64,000 nt of DNA, taken from assembly GCF_002811945.1 (NCBI RefSeq), contig NZ_NPDX01000003.1, positions 186,001 through 250,000 of the forward strand, given 5' to 3'. The position numbers and the translations under genes were made by a program. Each line of letters begins with the position of its first letter. The stretch's first letter is position 1. This document shows positions 56,836 to 64,000 of the stretch, piece after piece. The notes beneath the pieces are model-generated. The model was given only the letters and a program-made list of their open reading frames with translations, was not told where the DNA came from and ran no database searches. This DNA is from Leptospira harrisiae (lineage in GTDB: Bacteria; Spirochaetota; Leptospiria; Leptospirales; Leptospiraceae).

Positions 56836-57513
56836 ATGAGAATTACCATTTTACTAGCGATCACATTATTCAGCTGCAGGTTTAAACCGGAAATTTTACC
56901 TAACATCCCCAATCAATCTTCTGCGATTGTGTTCGAATTTGTGATACCAAAAATCCTAATGGGAAATTTCTATCCGGAAAGGGTAATGTTAGTAAAACTA
57001 GACAAATCGAAACAGCAAATCAGTGAGTTGAAAATAGTTGAGACAAATTTTTTCTCACGTTCAAGATATTATGTTTTCAATATTGAGCCCGGTGAATATG
57101 CGATTGTTGGTGCACATGTACACGAAAATGATCCACAAACGAAAAAAGAAGCTAACGTGTATTATATCATGGATCGGAAAAATCTCGAAAAATCAAAGTT
57201 TACTGTGAAAGCAAATCAAATTATTGTATTAGGAAAATACGTAGCAGACTTTAACCAAAGCGAATTGGGTGTTGATCCTGATATGGACAATGTGGGGGAA
57301 TCTATAGTTGGAAGTTTCAAAACAAGTTTCAGCACAAAAATTAGCTCTGCTATTATTTCCTCCCTGCTAACAGGTGACGCTGGCCAATCAGATAGTTCAG
57401 GGTATTCAGGATTTAAAGAAATCATTCAAACACCAGAAATAATTGAAGAAATCAAAAAACAAACAAAACTAGATTTAGAAGAAACAAAGTGGTCTTCTAT
57501 ACCAATACAATAA
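56836..57513 (+). CDS. Putative lipoprotein of unknown function
   Basis: This 225-residue protein has a signal peptide with lipobox-like end TLFSCRF, so it is probably lipidated at that Cys. The body is beta-rich (YYVFNIEPGEYAIVGAHVHEN) and ends in a Ser-rich helix and a Glu/Lys-rich tail. No known domain was recognised. It stands after the second porin terminator and converges on a tetR gene with 6 bases between them. Confidence 0.65.
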   Translation: MRITILLAITLFSCRFKPEILPNIPNQSSAIVFEFVIPKILMGNFYPERVMLVKLDKSKQQISELKIVETNFFSRSRYYVFNIEPGEYAIVGAHVHENDPQTKKEANVYYIMDRKNLEKSKFTVKANQIIVLGKYVADFNQSELGVDPDMDNVGESIVGSFKTSFSTKISSAIISSLLTGDAGQSDSSGYSGFKEIIQTPEIIEEIKKQTKLDLEETKWSSIPIQ

Positions 57514-57519
57514 TGTTTC

Positions 57520-58230
57520 TTAAAAGTTAGTTTTATGGGAAGGTTTAGAGAGAAAAGCAATGCCATCCAAAATCAAATCCAACCCAAACTCAAAATTATG
57601 AAGTCCATTGTATTTTTTTGTCACAACTTCTTTGGTTAAACGAGTTAAGTAAGTATAAGGACTTTCTTCCAAACTAGGCATGAATTCTTTTGCTGTTTGA
57701 GCATATTTTTTGGAATCGATAGGGAAATTCAATTCCTGTAAAATATAACCATATATATGGCTATCAATGGCATTGATAATATGATCAGCCGACGGTAGTG
57801 AATATCCAGCACAATGAAGACAACCAAGTGAAGCATCAAAATAAGATAACATGGCAGGGCCCACATTAATTCTAGAGACAATCAACATTGGTGACCAAGG
57901 ATGTAAATTTAGAATTTTTCTTGCTGATCTTGCCCTTTTTTTCATTTCTTTTTTCCAGTTGCCGCCTATCTTAGGTAAGGTGATCTGTGAAATGACTGTA
58001 TCCACCATTCCATCTAAAAGATCATTTTTATCTTTAACATAATTATATAATGACATTGCTTCTACACCAAGACGTAATGCCAAACTGCGCATTGACAATT
58101 TTTCCAAACCGAATTCATCGGCTAGATTGATTGCTGTATCTAGAACCAATTCCTTAGAAAGTGGTTGCCGCTTTCTAATTTTTGTTATTTGAGAATTTTT
58201 TACTGGCGTTCGTTTCTTCTTTTTTACCAT
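57520..58230 (-). CDS. TetR-family regulator (TetR_C type)
   Basis: This 236-residue regulator has a basic N-terminus, a helix-turn-helix (LGLEKLSMRSLALRLGVEAMSLYNYVKDK pattern) and a C-terminal helical domain of the TetR_C type (ARKILNLHPWSPMLIV). This type commonly controls efflux or redox enzymes. The ATG at 58230 follows AAGGAT; a TTG two codons earlier is less likely. It is divergent from an alcohol dehydrogenase gene and shares a perfect palindrome with it, so this dehydrogenase is its likely target. Confidence 0.87.
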   Translation of the reverse strand: MVKKKKRTPVKNSQITKIRKRQPLSKELVLDTAINLADEFGLEKLSMRSLALRLGVEAMSLYNYVKDKNDLLDGMVDTVISQITLPKIGGNWKKEMKKRARSARKILNLHPWSPMLIVSRINVGPAMLSYFDASLGCLHCAGYSLPSADHIINAIDSHIYGYILQELNFPIDSKKYAQTAKEFMPSLEESPYTYLTRLTKEVVTKKYNGLHNFEFGLDLILDGIAFLSKPSHKTNF

Positions 58231-58302
58231 AAACAAATCCTTATATCCTAAATTTTGCTATACCCATTTTAAAAAATACAAATAATCAGTAAATAAATTT
58301 CA

Positions 58303-58325
58303 TTGACAAACTTACATCGTAAGTT
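58303..58325 (+). promoter_or_regulatory. Operator between tetR and the alcohol dehydrogenase gene
   Basis: AACTTAC-ATC-GTAAGTT (58309-58325) is a perfect 7-3-7 palindrome directly after a TTGACA hexamer (58303-58308) on the plus strand. It lies 24 bases upstream of the dehydrogenase start and 78 bases upstream of tetR on the other side. A bound TetR protein would cover the -35 region of the dehydrogenase gene. Confidence 0.65.
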
Positions 58326-58349
58326 CATCTCCTTAATAGGAGCTACCTT

Positions 58350-59309
58350 TTGAAAGTTATCGCCTATAGAAATTATGGAACACCGGATGTTTTACAATTG
58401 GAAGAATGGGAAATACCAACACCAAAAAAAAATGAAATCAGAATCAAAATTTACAATACCGCCGTTAATTCTGGTGATTGGCGCATTCGCAAGGCAGATC
58501 CTAAACTAGCCAAATTATACTTTGGGATTTTTCGTCCGAAACAACCCATTCTAGGAATATCAATTTCAGGTGTCGTTGATTCTATCGGAGAAAACGTAAC
58601 TCAATTTAAAATTGGGGATAAAATTTTGGGATCCACGGGAATGCGATTGGGAGCATATGCAGAATTTACATGTATTCCAGAAACATCTGTCATTACAATC
58701 TTACCTGAAGAAATTTCTTTTGCAGAAGGAGCTTGTTTGTCTTTCGGAGGATTGACTGCACTTGATTTTATTCAAAAGTGCAACCTACAAAAAAAACAAA
58801 CCATCATTGTTTATGGTGGTTCCAGCTCAGTAGGAACGGCTACTATCCAATTGGCAAAACTATTTGGAGCTACCGTCACCGCTGTTTGTAGCAAGAATAA
58901 CTTTGAATTGGTGAAATCCATCGGTGCCGATTTTGTTATGGATTACAAACAATTTCATTCAGATGATCACAGAACTCAATATGATGTGGTATTTGAATGT
59001 GTAGGAAAATCATCTATTGTATCCAATTTACGTCATCTCTCAATAGGTGGAGTTTTAGTTTTAGTTGGTGCTTCCTTCAAAGAAATGTTTCAAGCTGCTT
59101 GGATTTCTCTAACCAAACGCATCAGTATTAAATTTGGACCAATCGCGGAGACTTTAGAAAATTTAAAGTTATTAACGGAACTCACTAGAACAAAAAAAAT
59201 AAAGGTGGTGATTGATAAAACTTACAGCTTAGAAGAAATGGCCGAGGCACACAGATATGTGGAAGCTGGACATAAAAAGGGGAATGTAGCAATCAATATC
59301 TTAAGTTAA
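58350..59309 (+). CDS. Medium-chain NAD(P)-dependent alcohol dehydrogenase / quinone reductase-like
   Basis: This 319-residue protein has an N-terminal GroES-like domain (GDWRIRKADPKLAK) and a Rossmann domain with VYGGSSSVGTATIQLAKLFGA (NAD(P) loop). The zinc Cys ligands of classical alcohol dehydrogenases are missing, so it is closer to the zinc-free quinone-reductase-like MDR branch (QOR-type). It should reduce quinones, enones or similar electrophiles with NADPH. The start is TTG at 58350, with TAGGAG seven bases ahead. The palindrome and divergent TetR gene suggest inducible expression by a toxic or xenobiotic compound. Confidence 0.87.
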   Translation: MKVIAYRNYGTPDVLQLEEWEIPTPKKNEIRIKIYNTAVNSGDWRIRKADPKLAKLYFGIFRPKQPILGISISGVVDSIGENVTQFKIGDKILGSTGMRLGAYAEFTCIPETSVITILPEEISFAEGACLSFGGLTALDFIQKCNLQKKQTIIVYGGSSSVGTATIQLAKLFGATVTAVCSKNNFELVKSIGADFVMDYKQFHSDDHRTQYDVVFECVGKSSIVSNLRHLSIGGVLVLVGASFKEMFQAAWISLTKRISIKFGPIAETLENLKLLTELTRTKKIKVVIDKTYSLEEMAEAHRYVEAGHKKGNVAINILS

Positions 59310-59393
59310 AAAATGAATGTTTGTTATTTGCCTTGCACCAAAATAATAAATACCGAAACGAGTAAGTTTTGCCCTTCCCGTTTCTTTCATTTT

Positions 59394-60212
59394 TTATTTT
59401 TGAATGGGTGGTAATACATAAAACAAAATTGCAAAAAAGTGACAAAGGCTTCCAGAGAGAACAAATAGATGCCATATTGCATGGTTGAATGGTAAACTAT
59501 CCCAAAGATAAAATATCACACCAACCGTATAACTAAGTCCTCCGGCCACAAGCCAAGTGATCCCACCTACACCGATGGCAGTCCGAATGTCTTTAACAAC
59601 AAAAATTGCAAGCCAACCCATCAGAATATAAACCACAACTCGGGCACCGCTGTATTTTCCCGGAAACAGTAATAATAATAAAACTCCTGCAAATGCCAAA
59701 ATCCATACGACAAGAAACAAAGTCCATCCCCACTCCGAATTTTCTCGCAAGCTAACAAGAGTAAACGGAGTATACGTTCCAGCGATTAACAAATAAATTG
59801 ATGCATGATCTATTACTTTAAAAATTCGTTTGGTAGCCGTATGATAAATCCCATGATACAAAGTAGAAGCAAGATACAAAAGAATGAGTGTTGCTCCATA
59901 AATAGCTGAACTAACAATATGCCAAACATTCCCATAAAGAACTGCCATTGTAAGTAAAATTGAAAGGCCTGCAATACTCAATCCTCCACCAATTCCATGT
60001 GTAACTGCATTAGCGATCTCATGTCCAATGGAGTATTCATGAATGGTATCTATGAGTTCGCTCGTAGTATGTTGAGGAGAATTCAACTGCAAAGAAGAGG
60101 CTACAGAATTTCTTTCAGCGATCGTTTTGGACTGTTTTGTTTGTTTATTTGGAGTTTTGTTGGAACGATTTGATTTTTTAGCTGGATTGATTTTGGATTT
60201 TTTCGCTTTCAT
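59394..60212 (-). CDS. Haemolysin III family / PAQR-like membrane protein
   Basis: This 272-residue protein has a Lys-rich disordered N-terminus (about 65 residues) and seven membrane helices. Hallmarks of the HlyIII/YqfA/PAQR family are ANAVTHGIGGGLSIAG, ASTLYHGIYH, IDHASIYLLIAGTYTPF and FNHAIWHLFVLSGSLCHFFA; the Asp and His residues are the presumed metal/catalytic set. Members may act as lipid hydrolases or affect membrane state; haemolysis is not assured. It is divergent from the mgtA-like gene. Confidence 0.88.
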   Translation of the reverse strand: MKAKKSKINPAKKSNRSNKTPNKQTKQSKTIAERNSVASSLQLNSPQHTTSELIDTIHEYSIGHEIANAVTHGIGGGLSIAGLSILLTMAVLYGNVWHIVSSAIYGATLILLYLASTLYHGIYHTATKRIFKVIDHASIYLLIAGTYTPFTLVSLRENSEWGWTLFLVVWILAFAGVLLLLLFPGKYSGARVVVYILMGWLAIFVVKDIRTAIGVGGITWLVAGGLSYTVGVIFYLWDSLPFNHAIWHLFVLSGSLCHFFAILFYVLPPIQK

Positions 60213-60253
60213 GATACTTTCGTTACTGCAATTTAGTTTCTCTGTTTTGCAAA

Positions 60254-60283
60254 CGTCAATCGAAAGAAATCATATGATTGACG
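60254..60283. promoter_or_regulatory. Inverted repeat between hlyIII-like and mgtA-like genes
   Basis: CGTCAATC (60254-60261) and GATTGACG (60276-60283) are perfect 8-bp arms with a 14-base spacer in the short gap between two divergent genes. It may be an operator or part of an mRNA leader. A TATAAAAT motif lies about 22 bases after the right arm on the plus strand. Confidence 0.45.
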
Positions 60284-60350
60284 ATAAGGCCAAAAGGAAC
60301 AAATTTTATAAAATCAACATTTTCTTTTTGTTCTTATTTGAGGTCTACTG

Positions 60351-62921
60351 ATGCAGCCCAATTTCAAAACTTCCACTTGGTGGTTGAATTCACTAAATGA
60401 TACATTATTGTATCTGGGTGTAGACAATACAGGCCTTTCCGAAGAGAATGCTTCCCTTCGACTTCAAAAATTTGGGGACAATCGTTTTGTGAATCGAAAC
60501 ACAAAACCAATATGGAGACAACTTTTATCTCGATTTAGAAATCCTCTAATTCTACTTCTGCTATTTGCAAGTGGGGTTTCTGCCTTCATGGGAGAAATTT
60601 CCAACTTCGTGATTATCTCTGTTTTAGTTTTTTTTAGTGTCCTTTTGGATTTTTTCCAAGAACACAAAGCAGGAAAGGCTGCAGATCAATTGCGTCAGTC
60701 CGTTTCCGTACATACATCAGTGTTACGAGATGGGCAAACAAAAAATTTTTCCGTTTCAAAGATTGTTCCTGGTGATATAGTGTTACTCTCAGCTGGTGAC
60801 ATGATACCTGCCGATGGACGGGTGTTAGATGCAAAGGATTTTTTTGTCAAACAAGCATTACTTACTGGAGAAACCTATCCAGTAGAAAAACATTCGGGAG
60901 AAGTAAATTCAGATACAAATGATATCACAGAAGCCTCTAATGCTGTATTTATGGGAACATCAGTCATTAGCGGTAGTGCAAAAGTCCTCATTGTAAACAC
61001 AGGACTTAATACGGCTATGGGTGCAATTGCAGATAACTTAAACCTTTCTCCACCACCAAACTCATTTGAAATAGGTACTGAAAAATTTGGTATCTTGATT
61101 ATGAGGATGACTGTCCTTTTAGTTCTTTTTGTACTTTTAGTGAATGCAATTTTACTAAAACCTTGGTTAGATTCTTTTTTATTTGCCGTTGCCTTAGCTG
61201 TAGGATTAACACCAGAACTGTTGCCGATGGTAATTTCGGTAACATTATCACGTGGTGCCATGATGATGGCAAAAAAGAAAGTAATCGTAAAACAGCTCTC
61301 CTCAATCCAAAACCTTGGCTCTATGGATACACTTTGTACGGACAAAACAGGAACACTAACCGAAGCAAAAATTAAACTCGAAAAACATGTAAACCCAGAA
61401 GGAAAAACAGACCAACGAGTATTGGAATTAGCCTATCTTAATAGTTTTTTTGAAACAGGCTTAAAAAGTCCGTTGGATGAAGCTATCTTAGAACATGAAG
61501 AAATTTCTGTCAAACTTTGGACCAAAATTGATGAGGTTCCATTTGACTTTGAAAGAAGAAGAGTTTCCGTTTTATTAGACCAATCGGAAACAAAAAAACG
61601 AATGCTTGTGGTAAAGGGTGCTCCAGAAGAAATCATTCGACTTTGTACAAATTATGAAACTGAAAAAGAATCGATTCAACCTGTAGACAAAAACGCACTT
61701 GAAAAAATTCGAACTGTGTATACCTCCTTAGAAAAAGAAGGATTTCGAGTTCTTGGAATTGCTTGGAGAGAGGAAAACCTAGAACACAAACATGCTGTGG
61801 TGAGTGACGAAACCGAATTAACTCTTTCTGGATTTGCAGCATTTTTAGATCCCCCCAAAGAAAGTGCAAAGACAGCATTATCTGCATTAAACGAGATAGG
61901 CGTCGTTGTCAAAATCATCACCGGGGATAGCGAACTAGTCACTCAACATGTATGCACCGAATTAGAAATACCTATCCAAGGAATCCTCACAGGTAAGGAA
62001 CTGGAAACCATGGATGATTCAGCACTTAACATTCAAGTCGAGTCAACCAATCTATTTTGCAGAATGAACCCTTCGCAGAAAAACAGGATCATTTTAGCTT
62101 TAAAACAAAGAGGTCATGTGGTTGGTTATTTAGGTGACGGAGTAAACGATGCTCCTTCACTTCATTCAGCAGACGTTGGATTGTCAGTAGATTCTGCAGT
62201 GGATGTAGCCAAAGAAGCAGCAGATATGATTCTGTTAGACCATGATTTACGCGTGTTATATGATGGTGTTCAAGAAGGAAGGAGAACTTTTGGAAATATC
62301 ATGAAATACATTATGATGGGTACAAGCTCTAATTTTGGAAATATGTTTAGTATGGCCGGAGCCGCGTTGTTTTTACCATTTCTACCAATGTTACCCACAC
62401 AAATTCTCCTTAATAACTTTTTATATGACCTTTCGGAAGTGCCAATTCCATTAGATGAGGTGGATAAAGAAGAATTAAAATTTCCTCGAGTGATGGACAT
62501 TAGTTTCATTCGCAATTTTATGTTAACGATAGGACCGATTAGCTCTGCCTTCGACTTTTTAACTTTTTATGTGATGTTAACTATTTTAAATGCAAACGAA
62601 GCATTGTTTCAAACGGGTTGGTTTGTGGAATCCCTTTGTACACAAGTTTTAGTAATATTTATCATTAGAACAAGAGGGAATCCACTGAAAAGTAGGCCTC
62701 ATCGATTGCTTGCGATTGTATCACTCAGCGTTGCAGCAATTGGAGCTTTTTTGCCATTCACTTCTGTAGGAACCTATTTTGGACTAGTTCCACCACCTTT
62801 GGAATTTTATCTTATCTTGGCCTCTATGGTTGTGATTTATTTAGTGATCGTAGAATCAGTAAAACAAATTTTTTACTATGTTCATGATCAAAAAATGAAA
62901 CTCTTGCGCCAGGGATCGTAG
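60351..62921 (+). CDS. Magnesium-translocating P-type ATPase (MgtA-like)
   Basis: This 856-residue P3B-type ATPase has LLTGETYPVEKH in the actuator loop, LCTDKTGTLT with the phosphorylated Asp, GYLGDGVNDAPSLHSADVG and ten membrane helices. The M4 motif TPELLPMVISVTLSRGA and the M6 motif NNFLYDLSEVPIPLDEVD are MgtA/MgtB signatures, which supports Mg2+ import. The start follows GAGG seven bases upstream. It is divergent from hlyIII. No MgtC or known Mg2+ sensor gene is seen, and no leader-peptide gene was recognised. Confidence 0.9.
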   Translation: MQPNFKTSTWWLNSLNDTLLYLGVDNTGLSEENASLRLQKFGDNRFVNRNTKPIWRQLLSRFRNPLILLLLFASGVSAFMGEISNFVIISVLVFFSVLLDFFQEHKAGKAADQLRQSVSVHTSVLRDGQTKNFSVSKIVPGDIVLLSAGDMIPADGRVLDAKDFFVKQALLTGETYPVEKHSGEVNSDTNDITEASNAVFMGTSVISGSAKVLIVNTGLNTAMGAIADNLNLSPPPNSFEIGTEKFGILIMRMTVLLVLFVLLVNAILLKPWLDSFLFAVALAVGLTPELLPMVISVTLSRGAMMMAKKKVIVKQLSSIQNLGSMDTLCTDKTGTLTEAKIKLEKHVNPEGKTDQRVLELAYLNSFFETGLKSPLDEAILEHEEISVKLWTKIDEVPFDFERRRVSVLLDQSETKKRMLVVKGAPEEIIRLCTNYETEKESIQPVDKNALEKIRTVYTSLEKEGFRVLGIAWREENLEHKHAVVSDETELTLSGFAAFLDPPKESAKTALSALNEIGVVVKIITGDSELVTQHVCTELEIPIQGILTGKELETMDDSALNIQVESTNLFCRMNPSQKNRIILALKQRGHVVGYLGDGVNDAPSLHSADVGLSVDSAVDVAKEAADMILLDHDLRVLYDGVQEGRRTFGNIMKYIMMGTSSNFGNMFSMAGAALFLPFLPMLPTQILLNNFLYDLSEVPIPLDEVDKEELKFPRVMDISFIRNFMLTIGPISSAFDFLTFYVMLTILNANEALFQTGWFVESLCTQVLVIFIIRTRGNPLKSRPHRLLAIVSLSVAAIGAFLPFTSVGTYFGLVPPPLEFYLILASMVVIYLVIVESVKQIFYYVHDQKMKLLRQGS

Positions 62922-62929
62922 CGAAAATC

Positions 62930-62949
62930 CTTTGCACGAATGTGCAAAG
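62930..62949. terminator. Hairpin downstream of mgtA-like gene
   Basis: CTTTGCAC-GAAT-GTGCAAAG is a perfect 8-bp stem with a 4-base loop, 9 bases after the ATPase stop. It sits between convergent genes and may end transcription, though no T-run follows. Confidence 0.5.
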
Positions 62950-63029
62950 ATTGGAGCGGAGAGCCCGGTCGAGTCATCAATAGATACCAATGGTACAACC
63001 AAATCGAGGCGCCCCGGTCCAAACGGATG
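62950..63029. repeat. GC-rich intergenic island 3
   Basis: The stretch between the mgtA hairpin and the EF-hand gene stands out as richer in G/C. It contains GGAGCGGAGAGCCCGG and GGCGCCCCGG elements and shares GAGCCCGGT with the island near 480. No gene is seen here. Confidence 0.35.
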
Positions 63030-63368
63030 TCATTCGGATGGTTTTTTCTTTTTATCGTTTTTCTTTGATTTTGCCTCTTTGGCTTTTTCGTTCATTTCCT
63101 CTTTTTTCTCTTCCCGTTTTTCTTTTTTAGCAGATTTTATCTCTTCTAATGTAAGAGAGCCATCAGCGTCTTTGTCAAGTTCGGTGAAGAATCCATCATG
63201 GAACTTTTGCCATTCTTCTTTGGATACCTTGTTATCGGAGTTGGCGTCCATTTTTTTAAAATGTTCCCCTGCCATTCCATTTTTCCCGTGGCCCTCGTGG
63301 TCATGAGCAAAAACGGAAGTTACCGCAACAAAGGTTAAACCAGTCAAAACAGTTAGAATTTTTTTCAT
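63030..63368 (-). CDS. Exported EF-hand calcium-binding protein
   Basis: This 112-residue protein has a signal peptide (KKILTVLTGLTFVAVTSVFA) followed by a His-rich stretch. Two EF-hand loops are seen at about residues 41-52 (DANSDNKVSKEE) and 65-76 (DKDADGSLTLEE), both with a full set of acidic calcium ligands. The last 40 residues are Lys/Glu-rich and probably coiled or disordered. It is a likely secreted or periplasmic calcium binder; no partner is apparent. Confidence 0.85.
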   Translation of the reverse strand: MKKILTVLTGLTFVAVTSVFAHDHEGHGKNGMAGEHFKKMDANSDNKVSKEEWQKFHDGFFTELDKDADGSLTLEEIKSAKKEKREEKKEEMNEKAKEAKSKKNDKKKKPSE

Positions 63369-63525
63369 AAAAAACCTCTGCCGAATTTTTTAACAAATTT
63401 GGATTCGAGTCAACCCCTTCACGAACTTTTATCTTTGGAATTTTTTTATATTCATTCTATTTTTTTATATCCTTACGATTCTTGTTCGTTTATCATTTCT
63501 GTACGAATGTCCTTGGAAACAAACA

Positions 63526-64000
63526 ATGAACCAAAGAAAGTATTTAATCAATGTAGCATTTTTCCTTTTTATTTTTACGAGTTTTTCGATCCATACAGAA
63601 ACGACTGACAAAGAAGATTGCTCGAGACCCATTGCCGATCGTGACTGGGAAATTTCGCAATCGATCGAATCTGAATTTGATCAAAAAAAGTTTTGTTTGT
63701 ATGTGAATGAAATTAGTTCTGATGAAAGTGAATTCCATTCCTTCGTAATCGAAAGGCACGGAAAATTAATCGCAGAAGTTTATAACACAAGAAAAGATCA
63801 TCCGTTTAACAAACGCTATGGTCTAAGATTTCCTTTTGATGGGGAAACAAAATTTGATGCGAACATCTTACACGATGTGAGGTCAGTCAGTAAATCGGTT
63901 GTTTCTTTACTATTTGGAATTGCAATTGATAAAAAGATGATCGATAGAGTAGATATGCCAGTTCTTTCTTTTTATCCTGAGTTATCGATTCCCGCCGATG
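63526..64000 (+). CDS. Serine hydrolase, beta-lactamase-like (partial at right edge)
   Basis: From the ATG at 63526 the frame is open to the window end (158 residues visible). A signal-like hydrophobic segment is at about residues 8-22. The motif SVSKSVVSLLFGIAIDKK (SxxK) is the active-site Ser-Lys pair of the beta-lactamase/penicillin-binding/esterase fold; FVIERHGKLIAEVY is the usual strand before it. The Tyr and Lys-Thr-Gly motifs lie beyond the edge. It is probably an exported class C-like hydrolase or esterase; penicillinase activity cannot be claimed. Confidence 0.8.
   Translation, partial: MNQRKYLINVAFFLFIFTSFSIHTETTDKEDCSRPIADRDWEISQSIESEFDQKKFCLYVNEISSDESEFHSFVIERHGKLIAEVYNTRKDHPFNKRYGLRFPFDGETKFDANILHDVRSVSKSVVSLLFGIAIDKKMIDRVDMPVLSFYPELSIPAD

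Noticed and set aside
1..64000. CRISPR arrays, tRNA, rRNA, insertion sequences
   Set aside because: No regular direct repeats with spacers, no cloverleaf sequences and no transposase genes were seen on either strand.

Overview
The window looks like chromosomal DNA from a spirochaete of the genus Leptospira, most likely a saprophytic (L. biflexa-like) species. This is inferred from an A/T-rich genome with frequent non-ATG starts, a very high density of PAS histidine kinases and 7TM/SpoIIE phosphatases, lipoproteins, double-membrane porins, a Fur/PerR-type regulator without CxxC zinc motifs, and general resemblance to Leptospira proteins. No tRNA, rRNA, CRISPR array, transposase or phage gene was seen, so this is mostly housekeeping and accessory chromosome, not a mobile island.

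Layout. Positions 1-10.9 kb: truncated haemoglobin (cut by the left edge), a CitE/HpcH-type CoA-ester lyase, a beta-barrel porin of the alginate-export type behind a leader rich in inverted repeats, a Cache chemoreceptor, a FecR-domain lipoprotein, a CLC anion transporter, an ArsR repressor with an AHSA1 protein, and a PlsC-type acyltransferase. 10.9-16.6 kb: a receiver-PAS-histidine kinase, an apolipoprotein N-acyltransferase-like gene broken by one in-frame TGA, a TetR regulator and a Xer recombinase. 16.9-32.7 kb: recA, three large sensor kinases and one response regulator, a lipoprotein, an aldo/keto reductase, clpB behind a CIRCE-like heat-shock operator, a 7TM/SpoIIE phosphatase and a patatin phospholipase. 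32.7-46.1 kb: a P-type cation ATPase, a secernin-like C69 peptidase, glycerate 2-kinase, a large flavoprotein/membrane ferredoxin fusion, a kinase/SpoIIE pair, a PerR-like regulator with two perfect 7-1-7 boxes, a ketopantoate reductase homologue, a small wHTH protein and a DoxX protein.

46.2-54.7 kb holds the most striking system: a complete, collinear ebo cluster (eboA-B-C-D-E-F) on the minus strand. It is tightly packed, followed by a double cyclic-nucleotide-domain regulator and faced by a DUF1415 gene. The ebo genes are known from cyanobacteria, pseudomonads, Bacteroidetes and eustigmatophyte plastids, where they are tied to making or exporting an unknown or secondary metabolite. No dedicated biosynthetic gene lies beside them here, so the Leptospira product is unknown.

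54.8-64 kb: a second copy of the alginate-export porin with a proline-rich neck and a strong terminator, a lipoprotein, a TetR/alcohol-dehydrogenase pair around a perfect operator, a haemolysin III protein divergent from an MgtA-type Mg2+ ATPase, a small EF-hand protein, and the start of a beta-lactamase-fold serine hydrolase cut by the right edge.

Control features recur: palindromic operators sit in the promoters of arsR, tetR (15.4 kb), perR and the tetR/alcohol-dehydrogenase pair. Two of these repressors appear to be made from leaderless mRNAs.
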